Assembly: GCF_003258705.1 (NCBI RefSeq)
Contig: NZ_CP029480.1
Location: 4,154,001-4,218,000 of the forward strand
DNA: 64,000 nt
DNA from: Arcticibacterium luteifluviistationis
GTDB lineage: Bacteria; Bacteroidota; Bacteroidia; Cytophagales; Spirosomataceae
Reading direction: 5' to 3'
A program made the position numbers and the translations under genes. The notes under the pieces are model-generated. The model saw nothing but the letters and a program-made list of their open reading frames with translations, searched no databases and was not told where the DNA came from. Shown one piece after another: positions 54,704 through 63,165 of this stretch. Each line of letters starts with the position of its first letter. The stretch's first letter is position 1.

Positions 54704-55627
54704 ATGGAAGATTATAATAAAATAATTGAATCGCTGGGAGTGAAGTTTGCGAAAGCAAGGCACATTAACATTTTACAGCCAATAAGAATCAAGAATTTCT
54801 ACGATGTGGAGAACACATTGTTAATCCTATATGATGGCAACGTGAAGCTAGAAGGGATTGATGAGGAAATTGAAGCTGGCGACATGCTTTTTATTCCTGG
54901 TGGAAAATCTTCTAACATTACTTACGGTACTGGTGAGCCTAAAAACATTACATACGAAGAGTTCATGACTCGAAGAGAGCATTATTTTGATGCTATGACC
55001 ATTCCTCATGAAATAGGAAAGGTGCGTAACTCTTTTGGACTTATTGCTTTTGAAGCTAAGGTTTTTGACTCAGTTAACTTCTTTACCTCTTTAGATATCC
55101 CTCCGTTTTTTATCAAGAATGATAGCAAACTAGCTGGTCTTATTAAGGATATTCTTGTTGAAGACTTTACGGACGAAGCAGGTAGGGGTAGAGTGATAAT
55201 GAATAAAACCGAGGAGGTTGTTATTGAAATCATTCGCTTTATCTTAAGAAATAAAATGTTTGTAGAGCAATTAGCCACAAACAGTACGTATTTCAAAGAC
55301 CCTCGTTTGATAGACATTTTTGCTTATATCAAGGAAAACTTGGAAGGCGATTTGTCAAACAAGCAACTAGCCAATGTGGCTAACGTTTCTGAAGATTATG
55401 TAGGTCAATACTTCAAAATGTTGACAGGTATTAATCCTCAAGATTATATAGAGTATCAAAGAATGGAGGCTGCGGTAACCCTTCTAAGAACTTCTAAGAA
55501 AAGTATTCGTGCCATTGGTGCGGAGGTTGGTTATAAAGACACCGCCTATTTCTGTAGAAGATTTAAGATGATGTTTGGTATTCCAGCAGGAAAAATGAGA
55601 CGTAGAGAAAGCTTATTGATAGGCTAA
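54704..55627 (+). CDS. AraC family transcriptional regulator
   Basis: 307 residues from the ATG at 54704, preceded by GAAAGGAA, one of the few Shine-Dalgarno-like sites here. N-terminal cupin-like sensor domain (LILYDGNVKLEGIDEEIEAG near residue 40) and C-terminal double HTH (SNKQLANVANVSEDYVGQYF near residue 222, then SIRAIGAEVGYKDTAYFCRR). The long AT-rich leader and two promoter boxes suggest careful control. The inducer is unknown. Confidence 0.92.
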   Translation: MEDYNKIIESLGVKFAKARHINILQPIRIKNFYDVENTLLILYDGNVKLEGIDEEIEAGDMLFIPGGKSSNITYGTGEPKNITYEEFMTRREHYFDAMTIPHEIGKVRNSFGLIAFEAKVFDSVNFFTSLDIPPFFIKNDSKLAGLIKDILVEDFTDEAGRGRVIMNKTEEVVIEIIRFILRNKMFVEQLATNSTYFKDPRLIDIFAYIKENLEGDLSNKQLANVANVSEDYVGQYFKMLTGINPQDYIEYQRMEAAVTLLRTSKKSIRAIGAEVGYKDTAYFCRRFKMMFGIPAGKMRRRESLLIG

Positions 55628-55650
55628 TTCTTATATATATATTATTTTGA

Positions 55651-55680
55651 AGGGCAAGCAGTTTTCTGTTTGCCCTTTTT
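55651..55680 (+). terminator. terminator after AraC gene
   Basis: 11-bp stem (AGGGCAAGCAG with CTGTTTGCCCT, one G-T pair), TTTT loop, T-rich tail. Confidence 0.88.
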
Positions 55681-55746
55681 GCGTCATACAGCTTTGTTTT
55701 CAACAAATAGAGTTGATACTTTAGACGAGGAAATTAATACGCCACC

Positions 55747-55766
55747 GAGTCCTCTTCGAGAGACTC
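55747..55766. repeat. hairpin before orphan gene
   Basis: GAGT-C-CTCT-TCG-AGAG-ACTC forms an 8-bp stem with one bulged C; an overlapping alternative pairs CCTC (55751-55754 region) with GAGG further right. Possibly related to the paired hairpins downstream. Confidence 0.4.
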
Positions 55767-55809
55767 TTGAGGAGTGGAAAATACGTTAACACCAATACCT
55801 TAGTTCATT

Positions 55810-56163
55810 ATGATTGAATTTAAAGATAGATTTCAAAATTTGAATACTACTATCAGACCTCTCATACACGATTACTTCATCGAAAATGATGGAGAAAAAG
55901 GGGATTTTATTAACGAATTGTCAATTGAAGAATTACTGACGCTCAGAGAAAGTTTATTGGACTATGGAGGTTTATTGAATGAGTGGATAGATGAAAATAA
56001 AGAGAATTGGAATGATGACCTTCATAATAGTTTTAGATTTTTAGATTTATGCGTAAATGCTAAAATACAATTGGAAAAGATGCATCACGATTTGAGTGTA
56101 CGGCATAAAGATTATTTGGAATATTTGAAAAAGAATAATTTGGTCAAGTTTGATTTTAAGTAA
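55810..56163 (+). CDS. hypothetical protein, mostly helical
   Basis: 117 residues, unrecognised. Highly acidic and helical (IEELLTLRESLLDYGGLLNEW near residue 40), no signal or membrane segment, so cytoplasmic. It lies between an AraC terminator and a repeat-rich region. A real gene is likely because the frame fills its interval and composition is amino-acid-like, but no function can be given. Confidence 0.55.
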   Translation: MIEFKDRFQNLNTTIRPLIHDYFIENDGEKGDFINELSIEELLTLRESLLDYGGLLNEWIDENKENWNDDLHNSFRFLDLCVNAKIQLEKMHHDLSVRHKDYLEYLKKNNLVKFDFK

Positions 56164-56230
56164 AATGATAATTCCATAAGATTTTATTCCTCTTTTTTCA
56201 AATTCTCGTCAGGAGCAAGACTTAGTGAGG

Positions 56231-56290
56231 AATTCGCTCTACGAAGCTTGTAGCTTCGTAGTAGTGTGACAAGGCCTCTGGCCTGATACT
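56231..56290 (+). repeat. paired-hairpin element A (left arm of long inverted repeat)
   Basis: Hairpin CTACGAAGCT-TGT-AGCTTCGTAG at 56239-56261 and, 10 bases later, AGGCC-TCT-GGCCT at 56272-56284, then GATA. The whole arm recurs inverted at 56404-56458. Confidence 0.8.
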
Positions 56291-56403
56291 CGCAATTTAT
56301 GCTTTTTTGCTACATTGAACCTGTATCAAAAACACTTTTAGACATGGAGGAAGGTTACTAGATTTGAAGCCTAGCAGGCAGTACAATGATATAAATGATA
56401 GCC

Positions 56404-56458
56404 ATTCAGGCCAGAGGCCTTTATTCACCACACCGAAGCTACAAGCTTCGGAGAGCGG
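56404..56458 (-). repeat. paired-hairpin element A' (right arm of long inverted repeat)
   Basis: AGGCC-AGA-GGCCT at 56408-56420 and CCGAAGCT-ACA-AGCTTCGG at 56433-56451. The reverse complement matches the left arm over about 55 bases, including CGAAGCTTGTAGCTTCG and AAGGCCTCTGGCCTGA. The 113 bases between the arms show no gene. Confidence 0.8.
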
Positions 56459-56530
56459 AAGTTAATTATGAAGTTCTTGAGAAAATGTTCTATGATGGTA
56501 CTAATTGGATAACTCTGTAATAAACGAAAG

Positions 56531-56974
56531 ATGAAAACATCCTATAATTCTTTTAGTGGAAACTTTAGTCAAATAAATTCCACTGTTAATAGAGAAGTTA
56601 GCTTTAGTGGAAGAGATCAGTATTACATTGAAATTAATGATGGTCTTGTCAATATGAGATTTGATTTTACTTTTTCGAATGAGACAAAAATATATAAGCT
56701 TACAGAGGGCAAATATTTTAAAAGTGCGGATATAAGGCAGATAGCAAAACAATTTGATCTTAGTGTGGAAAATAATCCATATTCAAATACATTGGCATGT
56801 TCAATTCAAGGTTTGCCAGAAAGCTATGGTTATTCAATTTATGGAGCTGAGGTAAATAAAAGTAACGGTGTTTATTTATGTCTATTTGCTAAAAAAGGAG
56901 AATCGGTATTTACGGAGAATATCTATTTCATTCAAGGAATATATAAAATAAATAAGAGTCTACTACCCTGCTAA
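56531..56974 (+). CDS. hypothetical protein
   Basis: 147 residues, unrecognised. No signal peptide; beta-rich and polar (YYIEINDGLVNMRFDFTFSN near residue 36, YSIYGAEVNKSNGVYLCLFA near residue 98). It sits between repeat elements A' and B, so it may be accessory. AT-rich codon use is similar to the neighbouring orphan gene. Confidence 0.5.
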   Translation: MKTSYNSFSGNFSQINSTVNREVSFSGRDQYYIEINDGLVNMRFDFTFSNETKIYKLTEGKYFKSADIRQIAKQFDLSVENNPYSNTLACSIQGLPESYGYSIYGAEVNKSNGVYLCLFAKKGESVFTENIYFIQGIYKINKSLLPC

Positions 56975-56992
56975 CTTTTGAACTCAGCTCTG

Positions 56993-57040
56993 CGAAGTCT
57001 TTTTGACTTCGTAGGTATGTTTGTCAATCTTCAGATTGAT
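56993..57040 (+). repeat. paired-hairpin element B
   Basis: CGAAGTC-TTTTT-GACTTCG at 56993-57011, then TCAATC-TTCA-GATTGA at 57024-57039. It aligns with element A (GCTCT, CGAAG, TTCGTAG, GATA kept) but both stems carry different, compensated bases. Confidence 0.7.
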
Positions 57041-57181
57041 ATAGGGTTTAAGTAGATTTAGTTTTGCAATAGAAAAAATAGTTGAAAATGTGACAGCTGC
57101 TCAATAGGTTCGAGGGCTAATCTTCCCGAAGCGGAGTCTAGGTCTCAGATTCAGCGGTCTTACAATTTCTTTCCTGTTCCG

Positions 57182-57230
57182 CAAAGTCCTTTAGACTTGG
57201 TGGAGTATGCTCTTAGGTCTTCAGACCGAT
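57182..57230 (+). repeat. paired-hairpin element C
   Basis: AAGTC-CTTTA-GACTT at 57184-57198, then GGTC-TTCA-GACC at 57216-57227 and GATT. Same layout as A and B with changed stems. The rest of the gap 56975-57294 has no convincing gene. Confidence 0.65.
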
Positions 57231-57294
57231 TTAATGTCATTCTATTGTTCTTGTTTTAAAACTAAGCAAAGGCTAGATAATTATCTTACCCTTT

Positions 57295-59340
57295 TTATTT
57301 GGGCGAATAAACCCTTTCCGCATTTTTCAATACCTCAGTTTTGTTTAAAGTCATCCTCTTGGTCTTTTGATTTACGAACATTTCCATTTGGTCGGCATAG
57401 TGTGGGCTTTCTGGGTGGTTAGAAGCACCGTAGTTTATGACGGTTTCTATTTCAGGCATTTGATTCTTTTTAAAGCGTACTAACTGTATGTAAGATTCAC
57501 CGGCCATTCCTTTACGCATACCGTCTTTGTAAGAACTCGTGTACATGGCTGCTAAAACATCTGGAAGTCCGGGTAATGGAATCGCTTTTTCTCCTCTTAC
57601 TAATTTTTGTACTTCTCCTAGAGCGACTTCCGTAGTCCCAAAATTAGCCATTAAGTGTTCTTTACTAGCCTGAATGGCTTTAGTCGCCAATTCCTTTGAT
57701 AATACCTCAATCTCTTTAAAGCCTTTTGTTACTGCTATGATTTCATAGGCAAGAATTGCGAAAAAGCCAGCACCCGTATTTTCAATATCAGATTTTCTAT
57801 TCCAATTTTGAAGCAATTCTATCTCCTTAGCTATTTCGGGGTACTTCTCGCTTTCCATTTCCCAGATGATATTAATATCTAAAGGGAAGTGAAATTTCGC
57901 AGGATATTGACCATCATATTTAATGGATTTAAAGTCATCATAGGTCAGCTTATGGTAGTCTTTCATTCTTTCTACAAATCGCATGCTCCTGTTATTGTCT
58001 TTTAAAGGGTAACCCATAGTTGGGTCAATGCCTTCAGGGTTTAGATTGTCAGATTCGGCAGAAGCATTAAAAACGGTATTATTTGAATTGAATAAATAGC
58101 CAGACTTAGGGTTTAAGTACTGAGGCAAGTCCTCTAAAGGGTGAAATTCCGACCAGAGTGTTTCTGAGGTATTTCCTGGTAAAACACCTGACCAATCATA
58201 TTGGGGGTTTCTAATCGGAATTTTACCGTTGGAGACAAAGAAGATATTGTCTTGATTGTCCGCATATACGGTATTGAATCCAGGAATTGCCACCATCTCC
58301 ATGGCTTTATGGAATTCTTGATAGCTGGTAGCTTTATTCATTTTATACCATTGTTCTACACCTCTAATGTCCTGATTCGCTCCCATTCTTATGGAATAAA
58401 CACCGCCTTTTGTTTTTAAGGTAGCACCATATTCACTCCAATAAGCCTTCTTGCCAATGGGCAAGGTTATCCACCCTAGATTTACTTTTAGCTTAACTTT
58501 ATTCTTTTCAAGCTTTCTCCAAACACCATCAAAGAGATACTTTCTAGAGTTTTTCGACTTCATCTCTAGTTTATAGACATCTATCTTGTCTTGGTGATTT
58601 ACCGTATGAGCCCATCCTAGATTTTCATTGACACCATGAAAAATAACGCAGCCTCCCGGAAAAAGCCCACCAAGCATATTCCACCCTTCTTCACTTTGAA
58701 GGTGTGCCTCATACCAAGCCACTGGTCCCTCTAAAGGTTGATGAGAGTTGATGTTTAAAAAGGTTTCACCTGTCGTTGTTTTGGCAGAGGAGAATGCAAA
58801 GGCGTTTGAGCCTTTTATTTCTTCTTTGGTTTCGGGCTTTTCTATAGTTCCGCCATAAATGTCTTTAATAACACCATCGGCCCCAGAAATAACGGATAAA
58901 GAAAGTATCAAGGAGGAGACATAGTCATTCATGCTAATAGGAAAGGAGTTTTTGACCAAAACTTCTTCCGGGTGTAAGCTCGCATATCGGTTTAGTCCAG
59001 CTAAGTAGCCTTTGGCCAAAGCCGTGAACTCAGGCGAAAGGGTATGCATTTTTGCTTTAGCTATTTCTTGTGTTTTTAAAAGGCCTACTACATAATCTAC
59101 AGCAGCACCGTCTTTTCCTTTGAGTTTGCCAAGCATTCCTTTTCCTGCAAGTAGTGTTAATTGGATGGTTTTGAAGTCGTCTTCGGCATGAGCCCATGCT
59201 AGTCCGTAAGCCACTTCTGGGTCGGTTTTTCCGAAAATATGTGGAACACCCCACTGGTCTCTCGCAATTTGAATGTTGGCAGTATTTATTTGAGCGTAGC
59301 TAGAGAATGCTATTAGAAAGAGTAGAAGTGTATTTTTCAT
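57295..59340 (-). CDS. penicillin acylase family protein
   Basis: 681 residues. Signal peptide ending FSSYAQ. Ntn-hydrolase precursor that should cut itself between Gly177 and Ser178 (KGSNAFAFS), freeing the nucleophile Ser178; WAHTVNHQDKIDVYKLEM near residue 260 and YADNQDNIFFVSNGKIPIRN near residue 370 are family segments. Relatives hydrolyse penicillins, acyl-homoserine lactones or other amides, so the substrate is open. It should act in the periplasm. Confidence 0.9.
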   Translation of the reverse strand: MKNTLLLFLIAFSSYAQINTANIQIARDQWGVPHIFGKTDPEVAYGLAWAHAEDDFKTIQLTLLAGKGMLGKLKGKDGAAVDYVVGLLKTQEIAKAKMHTLSPEFTALAKGYLAGLNRYASLHPEEVLVKNSFPISMNDYVSSLILSLSVISGADGVIKDIYGGTIEKPETKEEIKGSNAFAFSSAKTTTGETFLNINSHQPLEGPVAWYEAHLQSEEGWNMLGGLFPGGCVIFHGVNENLGWAHTVNHQDKIDVYKLEMKSKNSRKYLFDGVWRKLEKNKVKLKVNLGWITLPIGKKAYWSEYGATLKTKGGVYSIRMGANQDIRGVEQWYKMNKATSYQEFHKAMEMVAIPGFNTVYADNQDNIFFVSNGKIPIRNPQYDWSGVLPGNTSETLWSEFHPLEDLPQYLNPKSGYLFNSNNTVFNASAESDNLNPEGIDPTMGYPLKDNNRSMRFVERMKDYHKLTYDDFKSIKYDGQYPAKFHFPLDINIIWEMESEKYPEIAKEIELLQNWNRKSDIENTGAGFFAILAYEIIAVTKGFKEIEVLSKELATKAIQASKEHLMANFGTTEVALGEVQKLVRGEKAIPLPGLPDVLAAMYTSSYKDGMRKGMAGESYIQLVRFKKNQMPEIETVINYGASNHPESPHYADQMEMFVNQKTKRMTLNKTEVLKNAERVYSPK

Positions 59341-59384
59341 AAATAGGGTGAAGTGTTTCTCGAATATACGCCAAAATAGAGTGT

Positions 59385-59424
59385 CATATAAAAAGAAAGA
59401 GGTGGCTTAATGAAAAACCACCTC
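59385..59424 (-). terminator. terminator of the permease gene
   Basis: GAGGTGG (59399-59405) pairs with CCACCTC (59418-59424); on the minus strand the stem is followed by a T-rich run. Confidence 0.85.
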
Positions 59425-59448
59425 CTTGATTATGTTGTTTGTTCTAAA

Positions 59449-60837
59449 TTATGAGGTCTTCTTTTGCATTATTTTACTAAATACTAAGAAAAGAACACCG
59501 CAAGAAATCCATGCAGGAAGTGTTAAGAACGATAAGAAAACGCCATTCGTTTTGGCGTAAAAGTAGAATCCACAAACACTCAATGCCCAAGCTAAAAGAA
59601 CAGCCCAGTTTAGATTCAATTTGTTCTTCTCTGCATAATTAGAACTGACGTCAAATTTAGAGGAGAAAAACTGGTCAAAAACGATAATGGCACCCACTGG
59701 AGCTAGTATGAAACCATAAACAGCTACAAAATCTAATAATTGCATGGCAAAAGCAGGGAATATCCCCGCTGCTGTGGCTATCACACCTGCTATAATGGTG
59801 GCACCACTAGATTTCATTTTTGGAAACAAAGTCTGAAAAGCCAAACCAGCTCTATAAATAGTTGGATTTGCTGTAGTCCATCCGGCAAGAAGAACAACTA
59901 ATACACCAAAGGCTCCTATCGCGTTATATGCAAGTGGCCCAGGAGCTACAGAAGGAGCTTCTCCATTTGCTAAAAAGTTTATGGCCTCTGGAGTTTTAAG
60001 GTAAACGGCATAAAGTAATGCGGCAGCTATCCAAGCGATGTAATGCCCTACATACATTCCTGCAGCGGTAGTCCAACCTGATTTTGCAGATTTTGCATAA
60101 CGGAAAACGGATAAATCAGACATACCAACGTGCATGGCAGCATTAGCAAACCAGGACCAAATTGCAACATGCCAAAATGTATATTTGATTTGACCAGGGA
60201 AAGGCTCTTTACCTTCACCCCAAATGTTCCAGAAGTCAGAAAAGCTATGAATTTCTAATTGACCCATGGCTACAATAGCAGCAGCTACAAAACCTACAAT
60301 AATGATAGGAGACATCCAGTTGGCAGCTTTGGAGACTGTTTCATAACCTTTGGCGGCTATAATAGTGGTGATAGCTCCTAAAATAACCACGATTATAATC
60401 CAAGTGATACCGTTAGGCATAACATCGGTTAGTTTTGGCATATCCATGTCAAATGGAATACCTACAGCAGTGGCCGATACTGTGAGCATGGAACCTGCTA
60501 AAAAGCAGAAAAGAATACCGTTGGCAATGTTATAAAACTTGACGAGGCTTTTGCCACAAATTTTTTCTAATTGGAAGTATAAAGTGAGTCTATTTTTGAC
60601 ACCAATTTCGGCGGTTAAGAATCGCCAAGAAAGTACGGCCATTAGGTTTCCAACAAAAAGACCAGCCAAAAGGTCAAAAGCACTAACGCCCGTGGTTAGG
60701 AAAAGGGGGCCAATGACAAACTCAGTACCTGCGGCATGTTCACCAGCGTACATGCCTAAAAAGCTTTTCCATCCTTTCTGTGCTTTTTTAGGAACGGGTT
60801 CTCTTTCGTATTCTTCAGCAACAACTGCTTCGCTCAT
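59449..60837 (-). CDS. NCS1-type (purine-cytosine permease-like) transporter
   Basis: 462 residues from the ATG at 60837; an upstream start (60894) would add 19 unlikely residues. About twelve membrane segments. GMYAGEHAAGTEFVIGPLFL near residue 27, ILFCFLAGSMLTVSATAVG and TFWHVAIWSWFANAAMHVGM place it with nucleobase:cation symporter-1-like proteins. The substrate could be a purine, pyrimidine or related compound. It is a single-gene unit with its own terminator. Confidence 0.8.
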   Translation of the reverse strand: MSEAVVAEEYEREPVPKKAQKGWKSFLGMYAGEHAAGTEFVIGPLFLTTGVSAFDLLAGLFVGNLMAVLSWRFLTAEIGVKNRLTLYFQLEKICGKSLVKFYNIANGILFCFLAGSMLTVSATAVGIPFDMDMPKLTDVMPNGITWIIIVVILGAITTIIAAKGYETVSKAANWMSPIIIVGFVAAAIVAMGQLEIHSFSDFWNIWGEGKEPFPGQIKYTFWHVAIWSWFANAAMHVGMSDLSVFRYAKSAKSGWTTAAGMYVGHYIAWIAAALLYAVYLKTPEAINFLANGEAPSVAPGPLAYNAIGAFGVLVVLLAGWTTANPTIYRAGLAFQTLFPKMKSSGATIIAGVIATAAGIFPAFAMQLLDFVAVYGFILAPVGAIIVFDQFFSSKFDVSSNYAEKNKLNLNWAVLLAWALSVCGFYFYAKTNGVFLSFLTLPAWISCGVLFLVFSKIMQKKTS

Positions 60838-61265
60838 TTTATATTTTCTTAGGGTTTGATAGCAAATTAGTACAATCAGTTGATATAATGACATTTTGAG
60901 GATGTCGGTTTTGATTTGTAAAAGCGATATTAAATATAGAGGGGCATTTAATTTATTGAAACAGACTAGAGTGAAACAGCTAAGATATGTTGTGTTAGAA
61001 TGCTCGTTATTAGTGATTAATGAGCGTATTGGCTGTTTGGTGTTTTATAGAACTAGTTATGATTTTTCTAGGAATAACTGCTAGATTTCTAAAAATGAGA
61101 TAGTACAGTATAGGATTGTCTGTTGCCCGTCTATTCTGTTTTGAAATATTTATGTGGCTACAAATAGGTTGTGAACCTAAGGTCATTTTATAGATGGCTA
61201 ATAATATTTACGGAATGTCTACCTTTTGTCCACCCAGTAAACTCCTTAGTGAGAGGCTAATCAAC
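60838..61265. other. 428-bp gap without recognised gene
   Basis: Divergent space between the permease gene and the small coiled-coil gene. Short frames exist but none has family resemblance, a start signal or good composition. No repeat or strong hairpin was noticed. Confidence 0.5.
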
Positions 61266-61273
61266 TAGTTTTG
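61266..61273 (+). promoter_or_regulatory. Bacteroidota -7 element of the small-protein/TPR regulator pair
   Basis: TAGTTTTG matches TAnnTTTG, 41 bases before the ATG at 61315. No clear -33 element at the normal distance. Confidence 0.55.
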
Positions 61274-61314
61274 AATTAATCGATTTTGAAGAATGAATTC
61301 AGAAGGAACGAATA

Positions 61315-61485
61315 ATGGACGAAAGCAGTAAGAGGTTATTGACTAAGGTTGATGAGATTCGGCAATTTAATAGTAAGAAGAAGGGCATTTTAATGGAAAT
61401 TGAAGAGCTTCAAAAGAAAATAAACCTTCATTTTAAAGCTACGCAAAGTAAAATAGATGCTCAAGTATCTAAGAAAAACACCTAG
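61315..61485 (+). CDS. 56-residue coiled-coil protein
   Basis: Starts MDESSKRLLTKVDEIRQFNS and ends AQVSKKNT. It is almost entirely charged and helical, with a leucine/isoleucine heptad-like pattern (ILMEIEELQKKINLHF). A promoter element and an AGAAGG ribosome-binding-like sequence (61301-61306) precede it, and the TPR regulator gene starts 15 bases after its stop, so co-transcription is likely. Function unknown; perhaps a partner of the regulator. Confidence 0.65.
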   Translation: MDESSKRLLTKVDEIRQFNSKKKGILMEIEELQKKINLHFKATQSKIDAQVSKKNT

Positions 61486-61500
61486 ATTTAGAAAACTACA

Positions 61501-63165
61501 ATGCCCCTTACCCCCAAATATATTTTTTCAATTCTCTTTTTTCTGTGCCTTCAAGCAGTGGCTCAGAATAATAAGACGAATTTAGACTCATTGAAGCTTC
61601 GTCTCACGGAGACTAAAGTCTTAGATAAGAAGGGTGAAACGGCCTTAGAGATTATAAAAGTTTATAATCGGAATAATCCAGATTCGGCAGATAAATACAT
61701 TGGTCTTGCTAAGGAGTGGCTTAAAGAAAGCCCAACAACCAAACTAAGGGCTAGGTTGCTACTTTATGAAGCAAATTACTTACAAAACCGTGGAGAGTTT
61801 AAAGAAAGTGTAGATAGGAACCATCAAGCTATTGAACTATACGAAAGCATTAATGACATTCAAGGCCTGGCTAGTGGGTATAATACGCTAGGCATTACAT
61901 ATAAAAAGCAAGGAGGAGACAATAAGGATGTGGTAGCCTTTTCAAATAAGGCACTCATGTATGAGAAAAGGTCTTTGGAGTATTATGAACAGGCTAATGA
62001 CTTTGATGGTTTGCTCAGGGTTTATTCTAACATTGGTATAATATACCGTGATTTGCTTGAATATGATTTAGCAGAAGCGTCTTATTTAAAAGGCATAGCT
62101 CAGGCAGAAAGTGCAGGATATACCAGTTATAGCTTAGCCATACTTAAAGCAAACCTTTCACAAATATATCTAGACCATTATCATAATTACGACAGGGCTA
62201 TTGAACTTTTGAATGAAGCATTAGTGCTGTATAAGAAAAATGGAGTTTTAGATAGTCAAGAGCACGCATATAGAAATCTGGCTTATAATTACACGAAGAA
62301 GAAAGAACATCAGAAAGCTATTTTCTATGCAAACAAAGCTGTGGAAATAGCAGAAGAGGTAAAGGACGACTTCAGGAAAGTGAACGCCTATTCATCGCTT
62401 TATAATGCTCAAAAAGCAGCGGGTCTTTTTGAGGCATCCCTTTTAAATTATGAATATGTTAATAATCTTAAAGACAGCTTGCTGTCTATTGAGAAAACTA
62501 CCATTATTGCGGAGATGGACTCTCGGTTTGAGTCGGTAAAAAAGGAAGCTAAAATTGAAGTACTAAACAAAGCTCACGAATTAGACCGGTGGAAAATTTG
62601 GGGTTTATTGGCAGCACTCCTTGCTCTTGGTTTATTTATTTATGGTTTAGTTCAAAAAAAGAAATGGGACGCCCTTTTAAAGGAAAAAGAGATAAGCGTA
62701 GCTAATGAAAACCTTAGGGTTTCTGAATTAGAGTTAGAATCAAAGAAGAAGGAGCTTACTGCTAAGGTTGTTCAATTGGCACTGAAAAATGAATTTTTAG
62801 GTAGCCTAAGTACGGAAATTGATACGCTTAAAAATAATGTGGATAGTTCTGTAGCCAAAGCTTCGAGTAAAATAACACGGATGATTAAAAGGGATATAGA
62901 CGGTGATAAACAATGGGATAAGTTTAGCGAGGAGTTTAGCAGTATTCACCAAGGTTTCATCCAGTCCCTGTCTGAAAAGCATGGCCCTTTCTCAAAGACT
63001 GAAATACGTTTAATATCTCTTTTGAAGATGAACTTAAGTTCAAAGGAAATTGCGAGTATTTTGGGTATCTCTAGTGATGGGGTGAAAAAAGGGAGATACC
63101 GCCTTAGGAAAAAGATACATATTGAAGAGAGCCAATTGCAGAATTACCTTTTGAATTATAATTGA
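61501..63165 (+). CDS. TPR sensor with membrane helix and LuxR-type HTH
   Basis: 554 residues. Signal peptide ending QAVAQ, TPR repeats over residues about 75-330 (YNTLGITYKKQGGDNKDVVA and AYRNLAYNYTKKKEHQKAIF), a single membrane helix near 362-383 (WKIWGLLAALLALGLFIYGL), coiled coil, and a C-terminal LuxR-like HTH (TEIRLISLLKMNLSSKEIAS, then ILGISSDGVKKGRYRLRKK). Such one-protein regulators in Bacteroidota sense a signal outside the inner membrane and bind DNA inside. The signal is unknown. Confidence 0.87.
   Translation: MPLTPKYIFSILFFLCLQAVAQNNKTNLDSLKLRLTETKVLDKKGETALEIIKVYNRNNPDSADKYIGLAKEWLKESPTTKLRARLLLYEANYLQNRGEFKESVDRNHQAIELYESINDIQGLASGYNTLGITYKKQGGDNKDVVAFSNKALMYEKRSLEYYEQANDFDGLLRVYSNIGIIYRDLLEYDLAEASYLKGIAQAESAGYTSYSLAILKANLSQIYLDHYHNYDRAIELLNEALVLYKKNGVLDSQEHAYRNLAYNYTKKKEHQKAIFYANKAVEIAEEVKDDFRKVNAYSSLYNAQKAAGLFEASLLNYEYVNNLKDSLLSIEKTTIIAEMDSRFESVKKEAKIEVLNKAHELDRWKIWGLLAALLALGLFIYGLVQKKKWDALLKEKEISVANENLRVSELELESKKKELTAKVVQLALKNEFLGSLSTEIDTLKNNVDSSVAKASSKITRMIKRDIDGDKQWDKFSEEFSSIHQGFIQSLSEKHGPFSKTEIRLISLLKMNLSSKEIASILGISSDGVKKGRYRLRKKIHIEESQLQNYLLNYN

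Noticed and set aside
55810-57230. Defence island or toxin-antitoxin pair
   Set aside because: The two orphan proteins show no toxin, antitoxin, nuclease or defence motif, and they are separated by repeats rather than paired in an operon.
57207-57422. Small plus-strand frame at the end of the acylase gene
   Set aside because: It overlaps paired-hairpin element C and the acylase coding region and has no family features.
60896-61084. 62-codon frame in the gap after the permease gene
   Set aside because: Cys/Arg/Tyr-rich composition, no ribosome-binding site, no family resemblance.
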